Of a DNA stretch of 56,450 nt, positions 44,263-52,658 are shown one piece after another. A program made the translations under genes and the position numbers. Every line of letters begins with the position of its first letter. Positions within the stretch are counted from its first letter, which is position 1. The notes under the pieces were generated by a model. It had not been told where the DNA came from and searched no databases. It was given only the letters and a program-made list of their open reading frames with translations. The stretch lies in NCBI GenBank assembly GCA_035569235.1, contig DATMND010000015.1:1-56450 (forward strand), given 5' to 3'. This DNA comes from JAMXLO01 sp035569235. GTDB lineage: Bacteria; Pseudomonadota; Alphaproteobacteria; Acetobacterales; Acetobacteraceae.

Positions 44263-45948
44263 GTGAGTCCAGGCGACAAGGTCAACATCCTGCTGGTCGA
44301 TGACCAGCCGGCAAAGCTGCTGAGCTACGAGGTGATCCTCTCCGAGCTGCGGGAGAACCTGATCAAGGCGAACTCCGCCAATGAGGCGCTGCAGCACCTT
44401 TTGAAAGCCGAGATTGCAGTCATTTTGATCGACGTGGTCATGCCGGACCTCGACGGGTTTGAACTGGCGGCGCTGATCCGCGAACATCCGCGCTTCCAGC
44501 ACATCGCGATCATCTTCGTCTCAGCCATCCACATGAGCGAGTTCGATCTGCTGCGCGGCTACGAGGCGGGTGCGGTGGACTACCTACCGGTTCCCGTGGT
44601 GCCTGAACTCCTGCGCGCCAAAGTGCGGGTATTTGCCGACCTGTATCGCAAGTCCCGCCAGCTCGAACAGCTGAACAGCGAGCTGGAACGGCGTGTCGAG
44701 GAGCGCACGGCGGAGCTGGCGCAGGCAAACGCGGACCTGGAGCGTCGCGTCGAGGAACGCACGCGCGAACGCGAGGCGGCACTCGCGCAGGTGCATGAAA
44801 TGCAGAAGCTGGAAAGTCTCGGCCAGCTTACCGGCGGCGTGGCGCACGACTTCAACAACCTGCTTATGGTGATCCTCGGTAATCTTCAGTTGCTGCGCAA
44901 ACGTCTGCCGGACGATGAGCGGCTTTTGCGCCTGGTTGACGGCGCGATGCAGGGCGCCGATCGCGGTGCCACGTTGACCAAGCGCATGCTCGCCTTCGCG
45001 CGTCGCCAGCAGCTGCGACCGGAGACCGTGGACGTGCGCCGGCTGGTCGATGGCATGGAAGAGATGCTGCGGCGCACGCTGGGACCAAGCATTCAGATCG
45101 CCACCGAATATCGCCCGGAGCTGCCGCCGATCCGTGTCGATCCAAGCCAGCTCGAGCTCGCGCTGCTGAACCTTGCGCTGAATGCGCGCGATGCGATGCC
45201 GCATGGCGGGCGGCTTGTCATTGGAGGCTATTGCGCGCCGAGCGGGCCTGACAGTCCTCAGGGGCTGCCGACCGGACGCTATGTCTGCCTGTTCGTGTCG
45301 GATACCGGCGACGGAATGGACGAGGCGACGCTGAAGCGAGCGGCGGAACCGTTCTTCACCACCAAAGGCTCCGGCAAGGGAACCGGGCTTGGCCTGTCGA
45401 TGGTGGATGGTGTGGCCGCCCAATCCGGTGGGGCGATGCGGATGACCAGCCGGCAGGGTGTGGGCACCAGGGTGGAGATTTGGCTGCCTGTTGGCGAGGC
45501 CGCGTCGGTGGCAGCATCGTCACCGCCTGGTTCGTCGTTTGGCGACGCGCCCGGCCCGTACCGCGTCATGGTGGTGGACGATGATCCGCTGCTCGTCTCC
45601 AGCACGTCGGCGATGCTCGAGGACCTCGGGCATCTGGTGATCGAGGCGATGTCCGGCGCGCGCGCACTGGACATGCTGCGGCTCGGCGCGAAGGTGGATG
45701 TCGTGGTGACCGATCATGCCATGCCTGGCATGACAGGCAGCGAACTGGCGCGTCAGATCAGGCAGCAGTGGCCGAGCCTGCCAATCATCCTTGCGACCGG
45801 CTACGCCGAACTGCCGAACGGCGAGGATCCCGGACTGCCGCGGTTGGCCAAGCCGTATCTTCAATCGGAGCTGGCAGCGCAGATCGCCATGGCACTGGCG
45901 GGGACGGCGGCCAACGTCATACCCTTGGACTCAGCCCGTCGCGCCTGA
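44263..45948 (+). CDS. Hybrid histidine kinase with receivers at both ends
   Basis: A 561-residue soluble protein. GTG 44263 (VSPGDKVNILLVDDQPAK) has GGTGGAG upstream, 16 bases after the giant kinase stop. The N-terminal receiver has Asp57 in ILIDVVMPDLDGF, but the position of the invariant Lys is Val110 (DYLPVPVVPELLRAKV). A coiled coil (RRVEERTAELAQANADLERR) leads to HisKA, GGVAHDFNNLLMV with His195, and a HATPase domain with NLALNARDAMPHGG and GTGLGLSMV. The C-terminal receiver has Asp484 in VVVTDHAMPGMTG and a KP pair (RLAKPYLQ). It is co-transcribed with the giant kinase and is its likely partner in a phosphorelay. Confidence 0.92.
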   Translation: MSPGDKVNILLVDDQPAKLLSYEVILSELRENLIKANSANEALQHLLKAEIAVILIDVVMPDLDGFELAALIREHPRFQHIAIIFVSAIHMSEFDLLRGYEAGAVDYLPVPVVPELLRAKVRVFADLYRKSRQLEQLNSELERRVEERTAELAQANADLERRVEERTREREAALAQVHEMQKLESLGQLTGGVAHDFNNLLMVILGNLQLLRKRLPDDERLLRLVDGAMQGADRGATLTKRMLAFARRQQLRPETVDVRRLVDGMEEMLRRTLGPSIQIATEYRPELPPIRVDPSQLELALLNLALNARDAMPHGGRLVIGGYCAPSGPDSPQGLPTGRYVCLFVSDTGDGMDEATLKRAAEPFFTTKGSGKGTGLGLSMVDGVAAQSGGAMRMTSRQGVGTRVEIWLPVGEAASVAASSPPGSSFGDAPGPYRVMVVDDDPLLVSSTSAMLEDLGHLVIEAMSGARALDMLRLGAKVDVVVTDHAMPGMTGSELARQIRQQWPSLPIILATGYAELPNGEDPGLPRLAKPYLQSELAAQIAMALAGTAANVIPLDSARRA

Positions 45949-46016
45949 ACTCGCCGACCGTTTCAAGCGCAACGGACTAGCCAAGACTCGGTGCTTCGGC
46001 CAAAGTGCCGCGCAGA

Positions 46017-46892
46017 ATGGAAATGTCCCTCGATCTCCTGGGCAACGCTGTCGTGTCCGGGTTGTTGCTTGGCGGCTTCTACGCAGCGGTGACGATCGGC
46101 GTGTCGATCTCGTTCGGCATGCTCGACATCGTCAACATCGCACACCCCGCCTTCATCATCCTCGGCTCGTACATCGCCTACATCGCCAACACGACGCTGG
46201 GGATGGATCCGATCCTGGCCAGCGTGATTGCGCTGCCGGCGTTCTACTTGCTGGGGGCGGCAGTCTATCAGGTTTATTACGTCGCATTCGAACGCCGCGG
46301 AGACGAGGCGCTACGCGGGCTCGCGTTCTTCTTCGGCCTGCTGTTCATAACCGAGGTCACGCTCGTGCTGGTGTTCGGTGTCGACTATCGGTTGGTCGAG
46401 GCGCCGTATATCGGACCCAGCCTGCATCTCGGCATTGTTGATCTGCCGCTGCGACTGCTGGTGCCCTGCGTGGTCGCGCTGATCATGATCGGTGGGTTGC
46501 AGCTGTTCATGTCGCGGACGTTTCTGGGGCGCGCGATTCTCGCCGTGGCGCAGGATCAGCTTGCGTTGCGGCTGATGGCGGCCAACCCGCCGCGGATCAA
46601 GCGTATTGCGTTCGGCCTGTCGATCGCAACCGCCTCGATTGCAGGCGCGGTGCTGATCATCATCCAGCCGGTCGAGCCGTCGATCGGGCGCGACTATATC
46701 GGCCGTGTGTTCGCGATTTGCGTGCTGGGCGGCATGGGGAGTTTCGCGGGCACGGTGGTCGCGGCGATGGCATTGGGAATCGTCGAGAGCCTGACCTCCA
46801 CATTCTATGGGCCGTCGTGGTCGCCGGCGGTCGCATTCGGGTTTCTGCTGGTCACGCTCGCTGTGCGGCCGGCCGGCATCTTCGGCCGCTGA
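46017..46892 (+). CDS. livH: Branched-chain amino-acid type ABC permease LivH (second operon)
   Basis: A 291-residue permease from ATG 46017 (MEMSLDLLGNAVVSGLLLGG); ATG 46023 is also possible. The N-terminal signature GVSISFGMLDIVNIAHPAFI is complete, in contrast to the frameshifted livH at 31575. The cytoplasmic loop AILAVAQDQLALRLMAANPP and the ending VTLAVRPAGIFGR are typical. It begins the second liv operon, 68 bases after the kinase gene, so read-through from the kinases is possible. livM follows after three bases. Confidence 0.93.
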   Translation: MEMSLDLLGNAVVSGLLLGGFYAAVTIGVSISFGMLDIVNIAHPAFIILGSYIAYIANTTLGMDPILASVIALPAFYLLGAAVYQVYYVAFERRGDEALRGLAFFFGLLFITEVTLVLVFGVDYRLVEAPYIGPSLHLGIVDLPLRLLVPCVVALIMIGGLQLFMSRTFLGRAILAVAQDQLALRLMAANPPRIKRIAFGLSIATASIAGAVLIIIQPVEPSIGRDYIGRVFAICVLGGMGSFAGTVVAAMALGIVESLTSTFYGPSWSPAVAFGFLLVTLAVRPAGIFGR

Positions 46893-46895
46893 TAC

Positions 46896-47837
46896 GTGCG
46901 CGGCCCAAAGTTCTTCCTGTGGCTGCTGATCGCCGCCGCGATCGTGTTCGGCGTCGCACGCCTGATCGATAACGCCTACGTGTTTTTCGCCGGGTATGTC
47001 GTGCTGCAATACATCGCGCTGGCCACCGCCTGGAACATCCTGGGCGGCTACACCGGGTATGTGAACTTTGGCACCGCGGCATTCTTTGCGCTCGGTGCCT
47101 ACACGACCGTCGCGTTGCACAAGCTGACCTCGCTGCCGTTGCCGCTCATGATGCCGATCGGCGGCTTGGTCTCCGGCATTGTCGGGCTTGGCACTGGCTA
47201 TCTGACGCTGCGGTTGCGCGGGGCGTTTTTCTCCATTGCCACACTGGCGCTCGCGGTTGTGGCGCAGACCCTGATCACGAACTGGAATTTCGTGGGCGGC
47301 TCGCGGGGCGCCTACATCATTCGGCCGGCGACGACGCCGTTGTTCGGCATCGATTACATCCAATACCTGTTCCTGATCATGCTGGCGTTGGTGGTAATCG
47401 TATTGGCCACGGCGCGCGCCATCGAACGCTCGCGTCTGGGCTACGGCTTCGCGACGATCCGCGACGATGAGGTGGCAGCAGAGGCATCGGGCGTGCCGAC
47501 GCTGCGGTTGAAACTGCTGGCGACGACACTGTCCGGTGCTTTCATGGGTATGGCCGGTGCGCCGCTGCCGTACTATGTGACGTATCTCGATCCGGCGTCG
47601 GGGTTCAGCCTGGCCTACGCCGTGAACGGCGTGGCGATGCCGTTGGTGGGCGGGACGTCGAGCTGGCTCGGCCCGGTGATCGGGGCAGTGCTGCTGGGCA
47701 CGCTGCAGCAGGTGGCCACGGTGACGATCTCATCGGCGCTGAATCTGCTGATCGTCGGGCTGATGCTGGTGGCATTCGTCATCGTCGCGCCGAATGGCAT
47801 CTTGGGATTGCTGCGGTTCCGGAGCGGGCGGGCATGA
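46896..47837 (+). CDS. livM: Branched-chain amino-acid type ABC permease LivM (second operon)
   Basis: A 313-residue permease starting with GTG 46896. It contains the LivM signature LGGYTGYVNFGTAAFFALGA and the EAA-like region FATIRDDEVAAEASGVPTLR, then LKLLAT, and ends VIVAPNGILGLLRFRSGRA. About ten membrane helices are seen. It pairs with the LivH upstream. A 148-base gap with an inverted repeat separates it from livG. Confidence 0.93.
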   Translation: MRGPKFFLWLLIAAAIVFGVARLIDNAYVFFAGYVVLQYIALATAWNILGGYTGYVNFGTAAFFALGAYTTVALHKLTSLPLPLMMPIGGLVSGIVGLGTGYLTLRLRGAFFSIATLALAVVAQTLITNWNFVGGSRGAYIIRPATTPLFGIDYIQYLFLIMLALVVIVLATARAIERSRLGYGFATIRDDEVAAEASGVPTLRLKLLATTLSGAFMGMAGAPLPYYVTYLDPASGFSLAYAVNGVAMPLVGGTSSWLGPVIGAVLLGTLQQVATVTISSALNLLIVGLMLVAFVIVAPNGILGLLRFRSGRA

Positions 47838-47863
47838 GCAGAATTTCTAACGCGGCGAAAGGT

Positions 47864-47952
47864 CGAGGGCCACGAAGGGCCACGGAGAAGGTAGAAAATG
47901 CGCATCGCGCGGAGCGCATTCTTTCTGTCTCCGTGGCCCTCCGTGGTCCTCG
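47864..47952. repeat. Imperfect palindrome between livM and livG
   Basis: Arms at 47864-47888 and 47928-47952 are inverted copies at 23 of 25 positions (CGAGGGCCACGAAGGGCCAC, then GGAGA). It is a different repeat family from the palindrome at 33650-33739, but lies at a similar place, within a liv operon before the ATPase genes. Confidence 0.88.
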
Positions 47953-47985
47953 CCCTTCCTCCGTGTTGAATCTTCGTCTTGCCAA

Positions 47986-48735
47986 GTGGCCGGTGTGACC
48001 AGCGAGGCCCTTCTCGAAGTCGCCAATCTCGGCAAGCGCTTCGGCGGATTTGTCGCGCTGGAGGCAATCGAGCTTGCGGTCCGCGACGGTGAGCGCGTCG
48101 GCCTGATCGGCCCCAACGGTTCGGGCAAGAGCACGCTCGTCAACTGCATGTGCGGCACGCTGCGCCATGAAATGGGCAGCGTCCGCTTCGCCGGCCACAT
48201 GCTCGACGGCCTGTCCGCGCATGAACGCACGCGGATGGGCCTGGCGCGCACGTTCCAGTTGCCTCGGCCGTTCAACACGCTGTCGCTCGCCGAGAATCTG
48301 CGCATCCCGCTACTCTACGCGGTGAATGCGCGGCCTGGTTCGACGCTTGGCGCGCACGCCATCGACGAACGCTGCGGCGAGTTGCTGCACATGGTAGGGC
48401 TCGCCGACAAGGCCACGCACCTGCCGCGCGACCTGACGCAGATCGAAATGCGCAAGCTGGAACTGGCGCGCGCGATGGCATCGGCACCGCGGCTTTTGAT
48501 CGCCGATGAAGCAATGGCCGGACTGTCGCACGGCGAGGTGGACGACATCCTCGCGCTGCTGATCCGGCTGAACGAACAGGGCGTGACGGTGATCCTGATT
48601 GAGCACATCATGCGCGCGGTGATGCACTTCTCCCACCGCCTCGTCGTGCTGGTGGCGGGCCGCAAGATCGCCGATGGCGGCCCCGCCGATGTGGTGCGCG
48701 ACCCGGACGTCGTGCGGGCCTATCTTGGCGAGTAG
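47986..48735 (+). CDS. livG: Branched-chain amino-acid type ABC ATPase LivG (second operon)
   Basis: A 249-residue ATPase. GTG 47986 is the first in-frame start; GTG 47995 is an alternative, and no clear ribosome site is seen because a repeat lies just upstream. Walker A is IGPNGSGKSTLVNCMCG, the Q-loop region is GLARTFQLPRPFNTLSLAEN, and Walker B is LLIADEAMAGLSHGEVD, with Ala instead of the usual Pro after DE. The C terminus VVRDPDVVRAYLGE is the LivG type. The end overlaps the livF start. Confidence 0.92.
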   Translation: MAGVTSEALLEVANLGKRFGGFVALEAIELAVRDGERVGLIGPNGSGKSTLVNCMCGTLRHEMGSVRFAGHMLDGLSAHERTRMGLARTFQLPRPFNTLSLAENLRIPLLYAVNARPGSTLGAHAIDERCGELLHMVGLADKATHLPRDLTQIEMRKLELARAMASAPRLLIADEAMAGLSHGEVDDILALLIRLNEQGVTVILIEHIMRAVMHFSHRLVVLVAGRKIADGGPADVVRDPDVVRAYLGE

Positions 48736-49456
48736 CCTTGCCATCTCCGGCCTTGATGCCGGCTACGGCGCGGTGCGTGTGCTGCACGACGTGTCGCTGT
48801 CCGTCGGCGCCGGTGAAACCGTGGCGCTGCTCGGCACCAACGGCAATGGCAAGAGCACGCTGCTGAAAAGCGTGATGGGCATCGTCCAGCCATCGGCCGG
48901 TAGCATCACCGCGGAGATCGACGGCACGCGGCATGACCTGATCGGCATGGCGACCGAGGCGATCGTCGATCTCGGCATCGGTTTCGTGCCGGAAGGGCGC
49001 AGGTTGTTCCCGAAGCTTTCGGTCACCGAGAACCTTCTGCTTGGTGCGTTCCGCCGGAAGGCGCGACCGGCGATCGCGCGCAACCTCGAATTTTGCTTCG
49101 AGACGTTTCCGCGTTTGAAGGAGCGAAGCCGCCAGATGGCCGGCAGCATGAGCGGCGGCGAGCAGCAGATGCTGGCACTGGCGCGTGCGCTGATGTCGGC
49201 GCCGCGCATCCTGCTGATCGATGAGCCCTCGGTCGGTCTGGCGCCGCTGCTCGTCGCGCGCACGATCGACAAGATCAAAGAGCTGAAGGACGGGTTTCAG
49301 CTGACCGTGCTGATGGCCGAGCAGAATTTTACCCAAGCGATTCGGATTGCGGACCGCGGGTATGTGATCGTGCACGGACGGATCGAGTTCGAAGGCGGTT
49401 CGGCAGCGGAACTCAACAACAATGAGCTGATCCGGCAGTTCTATCTCGGGGTGTGA
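48725..49456 (+). CDS. livF: Branched-chain amino-acid type ABC ATPase LivF (second operon)
   Basis: A 243-residue ATPase. The best start is TTG 48725, eleven bases inside the end of livG, because the sequence after it (ASSLAISGLDAGYGAVRVLH) aligns with the usual LivF beginning; a longer upstream extension in this frame would overlap livG. Walker A is LGTNGNGKSTLLKSVMG, the signature is MSGGEQQMLALARALMS and Walker B is ILLIDEPSVGLAP. The ending NNNELIRQFYLGV is typical. The binding-protein gene follows convergently after 19 bases. Confidence 0.92.
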   Translation: MASSLAISGLDAGYGAVRVLHDVSLSVGAGETVALLGTNGNGKSTLLKSVMGIVQPSAGSITAEIDGTRHDLIGMATEAIVDLGIGFVPEGRRLFPKLSVTENLLLGAFRRKARPAIARNLEFCFETFPRLKERSRQMAGSMSGGEQQMLALARALMSAPRILLIDEPSVGLAPLLVARTIDKIKELKDGFQLTVLMAEQNFTQAIRIADRGYVIVHGRIEFEGGSAAELNNNELIRQFYLGV

Positions 49457-49475
49457 CGACGCCGAAAGGGCGTCG

Positions 49476-50753
49476 TCACTTCTTCGCGTCGCCGTATGGA
49501 TAGATCACGTCGCCCGTCTTCAACGCCGGAGGCCACAGGATCACCTCGGTATTCGGATCCTTGAACTGCTCCACGTCGTTTGCCTTCACGTTGCGGAACT
49601 GCACCTCCAGCACGCGCGCCTCGGCCCATTCGCCGTCCGGACCAAATTTCACATCGCCGACAACGGTCTTGAACGTATGCGAATGCAGGTAATCAGCGAG
49701 CTTGTCCTGATCGAGGCTTTTGGTTCCCTCGACCGCCTGCTGCAGCACCTGCATATCACCATAAGCGAAGGGCGGCAGGTAGTAGCCCAGCGGATCGACC
49801 CCGGCCGATGCCGCCTTGGCCTGATACTGCTCGAGGAATGCCTTGGCTTCCGGCGAGGCAAGCCCCGACCACGGCAGCCAGAAATCGTAATCGACGATGC
49901 CGTTCAGCAGCGGGCCGAGCTGCGCCTTGATGGCGGTGCTCTGCAGGCCGACCATGCCGCCGCCGAACAGCTTGGCCTTCAACCCCACCTCGTTCGCGGC
50001 GCGGATCATCCCGACGGTGTCGGGCGGATAGGAACACACCAGCACAAGATCGGGATTGGTCGCCTGGATCGCGCGCACGATCGGCGTGTAGTCGGTTGTC
50101 GTCGGCGGATAGGTCTTGTCATAGACGACCTTCAGCCCAGCCGCTTTGGCCAGTTCCCGCGCGCCGTCCATCGCGTTGTGCGGAAATTCCGCATCGGCGC
50201 CGACCATCGCGAGCGTCTGCGGTTTGGGGTTCTGTGCCATCGCGGTGGCGAAGAAACCCGCGGCAAAACTCTGCTTCGGCTCCGGTCCACCGGTCGGCGT
50301 GAAGGCGAAGTATTTCGGGTAGTGGAACTCGGAGTTCACAGCCAGCCCGAGCAGGCTGAGGAAGGTCCGGTTGTGCTGCATGATGATCGGCATGGCGGGC
50401 GCGATCATGTTGGTGGCATAACCGCTGACCACCAGGTCCACCTTGTCGACGTCGAGCAGCTTCGTATAGATGCCGGGAATGGTCGCGGGGTTGGACTGGT
50501 CGTCGTAGAACACCAGCTTCACCGGCCGGCCGAGCAGGCCGCCCTTGGCATTGATGTCGGCCTCCCAGATCTGCATGGCGAGCAGCGCGGCCTTGCCGTT
50601 CGGCGCGAGGCCGCCGGTCAGCGCCATGCCGAATCCGATCGTGATCGGGTTCTCGGCCCTTGCCGGAGCGATCGTCGGGTCCAGCCCAAGGAACGCGAAG
50701 CTTGCGACTGCTGCGAGGACGAAAGATCGAAGGACAGAGCGCCTTGGCAGCAT
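49476..50753 (-). CDS. ABC transporter binding protein, branched-chain amino-acid type (second locus)
   Basis: A 425-residue periplasmic binding protein (Peripla_BP_6). ATG 50753 is chosen for the GGGAGGC ribosome site and a Tat/Sec-like signal (RRSVLRSFVLAAVASFAFLG, ending APARA). The mature part begins ENPITIGFGMALTGGLAPNG, and VDLVVSGYATNMIAPAMPII and MVGADAEFPHNAMDGARELA are lobe motifs. It faces the livHMGF genes tail to tail and is divergent from the dioxygenase gene, so it likely serves this liv transporter. Given the catabolic neighbours, an aromatic or related carboxylate ligand is more likely than leucine; this is inference. Confidence 0.92.
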   Translation of the reverse strand: MLPRRSVLRSFVLAAVASFAFLGLDPTIAPARAENPITIGFGMALTGGLAPNGKAALLAMQIWEADINAKGGLLGRPVKLVFYDDQSNPATIPGIYTKLLDVDKVDLVVSGYATNMIAPAMPIIMQHNRTFLSLLGLAVNSEFHYPKYFAFTPTGGPEPKQSFAAGFFATAMAQNPKPQTLAMVGADAEFPHNAMDGARELAKAAGLKVVYDKTYPPTTTDYTPIVRAIQATNPDLVLVCSYPPDTVGMIRAANEVGLKAKLFGGGMVGLQSTAIKAQLGPLLNGIVDYDFWLPWSGLASPEAKAFLEQYQAKAASAGVDPLGYYLPPFAYGDMQVLQQAVEGTKSLDQDKLADYLHSHTFKTVVGDVKFGPDGEWAEARVLEVQFRNVKANDVEQFKDPNTEVILWPPALKTGDVIYPYGDAKK

Positions 50754-50860
50754 TCGAAGTGCCTCCCGGTTGATTGCTTGTGCGCATCCTATGGTGCCCC
50801 GCAGTGGCACGCCAGAGGGGATGCGCTATGCTCAGGTTCCCGAAAGCAGAGGAGCATCCG

Positions 50861-51766
50861 ATGCAGGACCTGGACGAAAATACCGTCACCGAAGCCGCCC
50901 TGGCGCAGATGGCGAATACGCCGGATCCGCGCCTCAAGGAGATCATGGATGCGGCGGTGCGCCATCTGCACGCCTTCGCCCGCGAGGTGAAACTGACGCC
51001 GGCCGAGTGGCTCTCCGGCATCCAGTTCCTCACCGCGGTGGGCCAGGCGTGCACGCCGTTCCGCCAGGAGTTCATCCTGCTGGCCGATGTGCTGGGCGTC
51101 AGCGCGCTGGTCAACGCCATGCACGACAAGAAGGCACGCGAGCTTGGCTCGCAGAGCAGCCTGCTTGGTCCGTTCTATCGCGAGGGCGCGCCCGAATTGC
51201 CGCTCGGCGCCATCATCGCGGCGCATCCGACGGCGCCCGAGATCGTGGTGTACGGCCAGGTGACCGACAACGACGGCAAGCCGATCCCGCATGCGCTGGT
51301 ACAGGTCTGGCAGACCAGCGAGTTTGGTTTGTATGATCTGCAGGCGGACAACGCCGCCGACATGATGGACCTCCGGGCGAATTTCCGAACAGACGCGGAG
51401 GGGAAATATCACTTCCGTACGGTGCGCCCGCTCGGCTATTCAATCCCGATGGACGGGCCGGTGGGCGACATGGTGCACGCCCAGAACCGCCACGGCTTCA
51501 GGCCGTCTCACATCCACTTCCTGATCGGCGGCGACGGCTTCCGCGAGTTGGTCACCGCGCTGTATTTCGGCGACGACGAGCATATCGATTCGGATACGGT
51601 GTTCGGCGTTTCCGGCTCGCTGGTGGTGTCGGCAAAGGACGATCCGGCCTCGCCGATCCCCGGCAGGCAGGCGGTGCACTACGATTTCCGTCTCGCGCAT
51701 GCACAGCCCGGCGAAACCGGACGCGTCGGCGCCGATCCGTCGAAGCTGATGAAGGCGGCGGAATAG
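50861..51766 (+). CDS. Intradiol ring-cleavage dioxygenase (catechol or hydroxyquinol 1,2-dioxygenase)
   Basis: A 301-residue non-haem Fe(III) enzyme that opens catechol-type rings between the two hydroxyls. ATG 50861 (MQDLDENTVTEAA) has AGAGGAG upstream. The N-terminal helical dimerisation domain (EWLSGIQFLTAVGQACTPFR, EFILLADVLGVS) is followed by the catalytic barrel. Iron ligands are visible as Tyr158 (FGLYD), Tyr193 (LGYSIPMDGPVG) and His217/His219 (RPSHIHF). The N-terminal domain marks the CatA/hydroxyquinol group rather than protocatechuate dioxygenase. The FGLYDLQ context suggests hydroxyquinol 1,2-dioxygenase, but this is not certain. The next gene follows after 12 bases. Confidence 0.9.
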   Translation: MQDLDENTVTEAALAQMANTPDPRLKEIMDAAVRHLHAFAREVKLTPAEWLSGIQFLTAVGQACTPFRQEFILLADVLGVSALVNAMHDKKARELGSQSSLLGPFYREGAPELPLGAIIAAHPTAPEIVVYGQVTDNDGKPIPHALVQVWQTSEFGLYDLQADNAADMMDLRANFRTDAEGKYHFRTVRPLGYSIPMDGPVGDMVHAQNRHGFRPSHIHFLIGGDGFRELVTALYFGDDEHIDSDTVFGVSGSLVVSAKDDPASPIPGRQAVHYDFRLAHAQPGETGRVGADPSKLMKAAE

Positions 51767-51778
51767 GGAGGCGACGTC

Positions 51779-52567
51779 ATGGCGCGCCGGCTGATCGATA
51801 TTTCGGTGGCGTTGAAGGCGGGGATCAAAAGCGATCCCCCGCATTCGCTGCCGAAGATCGACTACATGGACCACCACATGACCGCGCCGGCGATGGCGGA
51901 GTACATGGGGGTACGGATCGATCAACTGCCGGACGGTGAATATGCCGCGGTGGAGCGCGCCAACATCAGCACTCACAACGGCACGCATCTCGACGCGCCA
52001 TACCACTATTTCTCGACGATGAACCATCGCTTCAAGCCGGGCGGCGAGCCGTCATGGCGGATCGACGAGGTGCCGCTGGAATGGTGCTTCCAGCCGGGGG
52101 TAAAACTCGATTTTCGTCATTTTCCCGACGGCTACGTCGCTACACCCGGCGATGTTGAGGCGGAGTTGAAGCGCATCGGTCATGCGCTGAAGCCGCTGGA
52201 GATCGTGGTGGTGAATACTGCCGCGGGTGTCAAATACGGCGAGGACGACTACGTCGATTCCGGCTGCGGCATGGGCAAGGCCGCGACGTTGTGGATGCTG
52301 GAGCGCGGCGTGCGTCTGGTGGGCACCGATGGCTGGAGCTGGGACGCGCCGTTTTCGCATACGCGTCGCAAGGTGGCGGAGACCGGCGATGCGGGGCTCA
52401 TCTGGGAAGGCCATCGCGCCGGGCGCGAGATCGGTTATTCGCATCTGGAGAAGCTGCACAATCTGGAGATGCTGCCAGCGGACGGGTTCGATGTCGTCTG
52501 CTTCCCGGTGAAGGTGCATCGCGCTTCAGCCGGATGGACGCGGGCGGTGGCGATACTGAACGACTGA
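51779..52567 (+). CDS. Cyclase-family hydrolase (KynB-like)
   Basis: A 262-residue metal-dependent hydrolase of the cyclase superfamily, which includes kynurenine formamidase KynB and isatin hydrolase. The metal-binding motif is STHNGTHLDAPYHY (HxGTHxDAP, about residues 65-78). Downstream are DSGCGMGKAATLWMLERGVR and VGTDGWSWDAPF, typical of the larger members. ATG 51779 is preceded by GGGAGGCG. It is co-transcribed with the dioxygenase. It may open a lactone, amide or cyclic product in the same pathway; the exact substrate cannot be deduced. Confidence 0.85.
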   Translation: MARRLIDISVALKAGIKSDPPHSLPKIDYMDHHMTAPAMAEYMGVRIDQLPDGEYAAVERANISTHNGTHLDAPYHYFSTMNHRFKPGGEPSWRIDEVPLEWCFQPGVKLDFRHFPDGYVATPGDVEAELKRIGHALKPLEIVVVNTAAGVKYGEDDYVDSGCGMGKAATLWMLERGVRLVGTDGWSWDAPFSHTRRKVAETGDAGLIWEGHRAGREIGYSHLEKLHNLEMLPADGFDVVCFPVKVHRASAGWTRAVAILND

Positions 52568-52600
52568 AACTGCAGGGTCATGCCGGACCCCTCCCCCAAC

Positions 52601-52621
52601 CCCCTCCCGCAAGGGGAGGGG
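52601..52621. repeat. Short palindrome downstream of the cyclase gene
   Basis: CCCCTCCC (52601-52608) and GGGAGGGG (52614-52621) pair around a 5-base loop. The surrounding C-rich then G-rich tract is a common intergenic repeat of alphaproteobacteria. It lies between the cyclase stop and the ribosome site of the next gene and may act as a weak terminator. Confidence 0.6.
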
Positions 52622-52658
52622 GAGTGCAATTTGGTATGCTGAATGGGGAGGAAACCCG

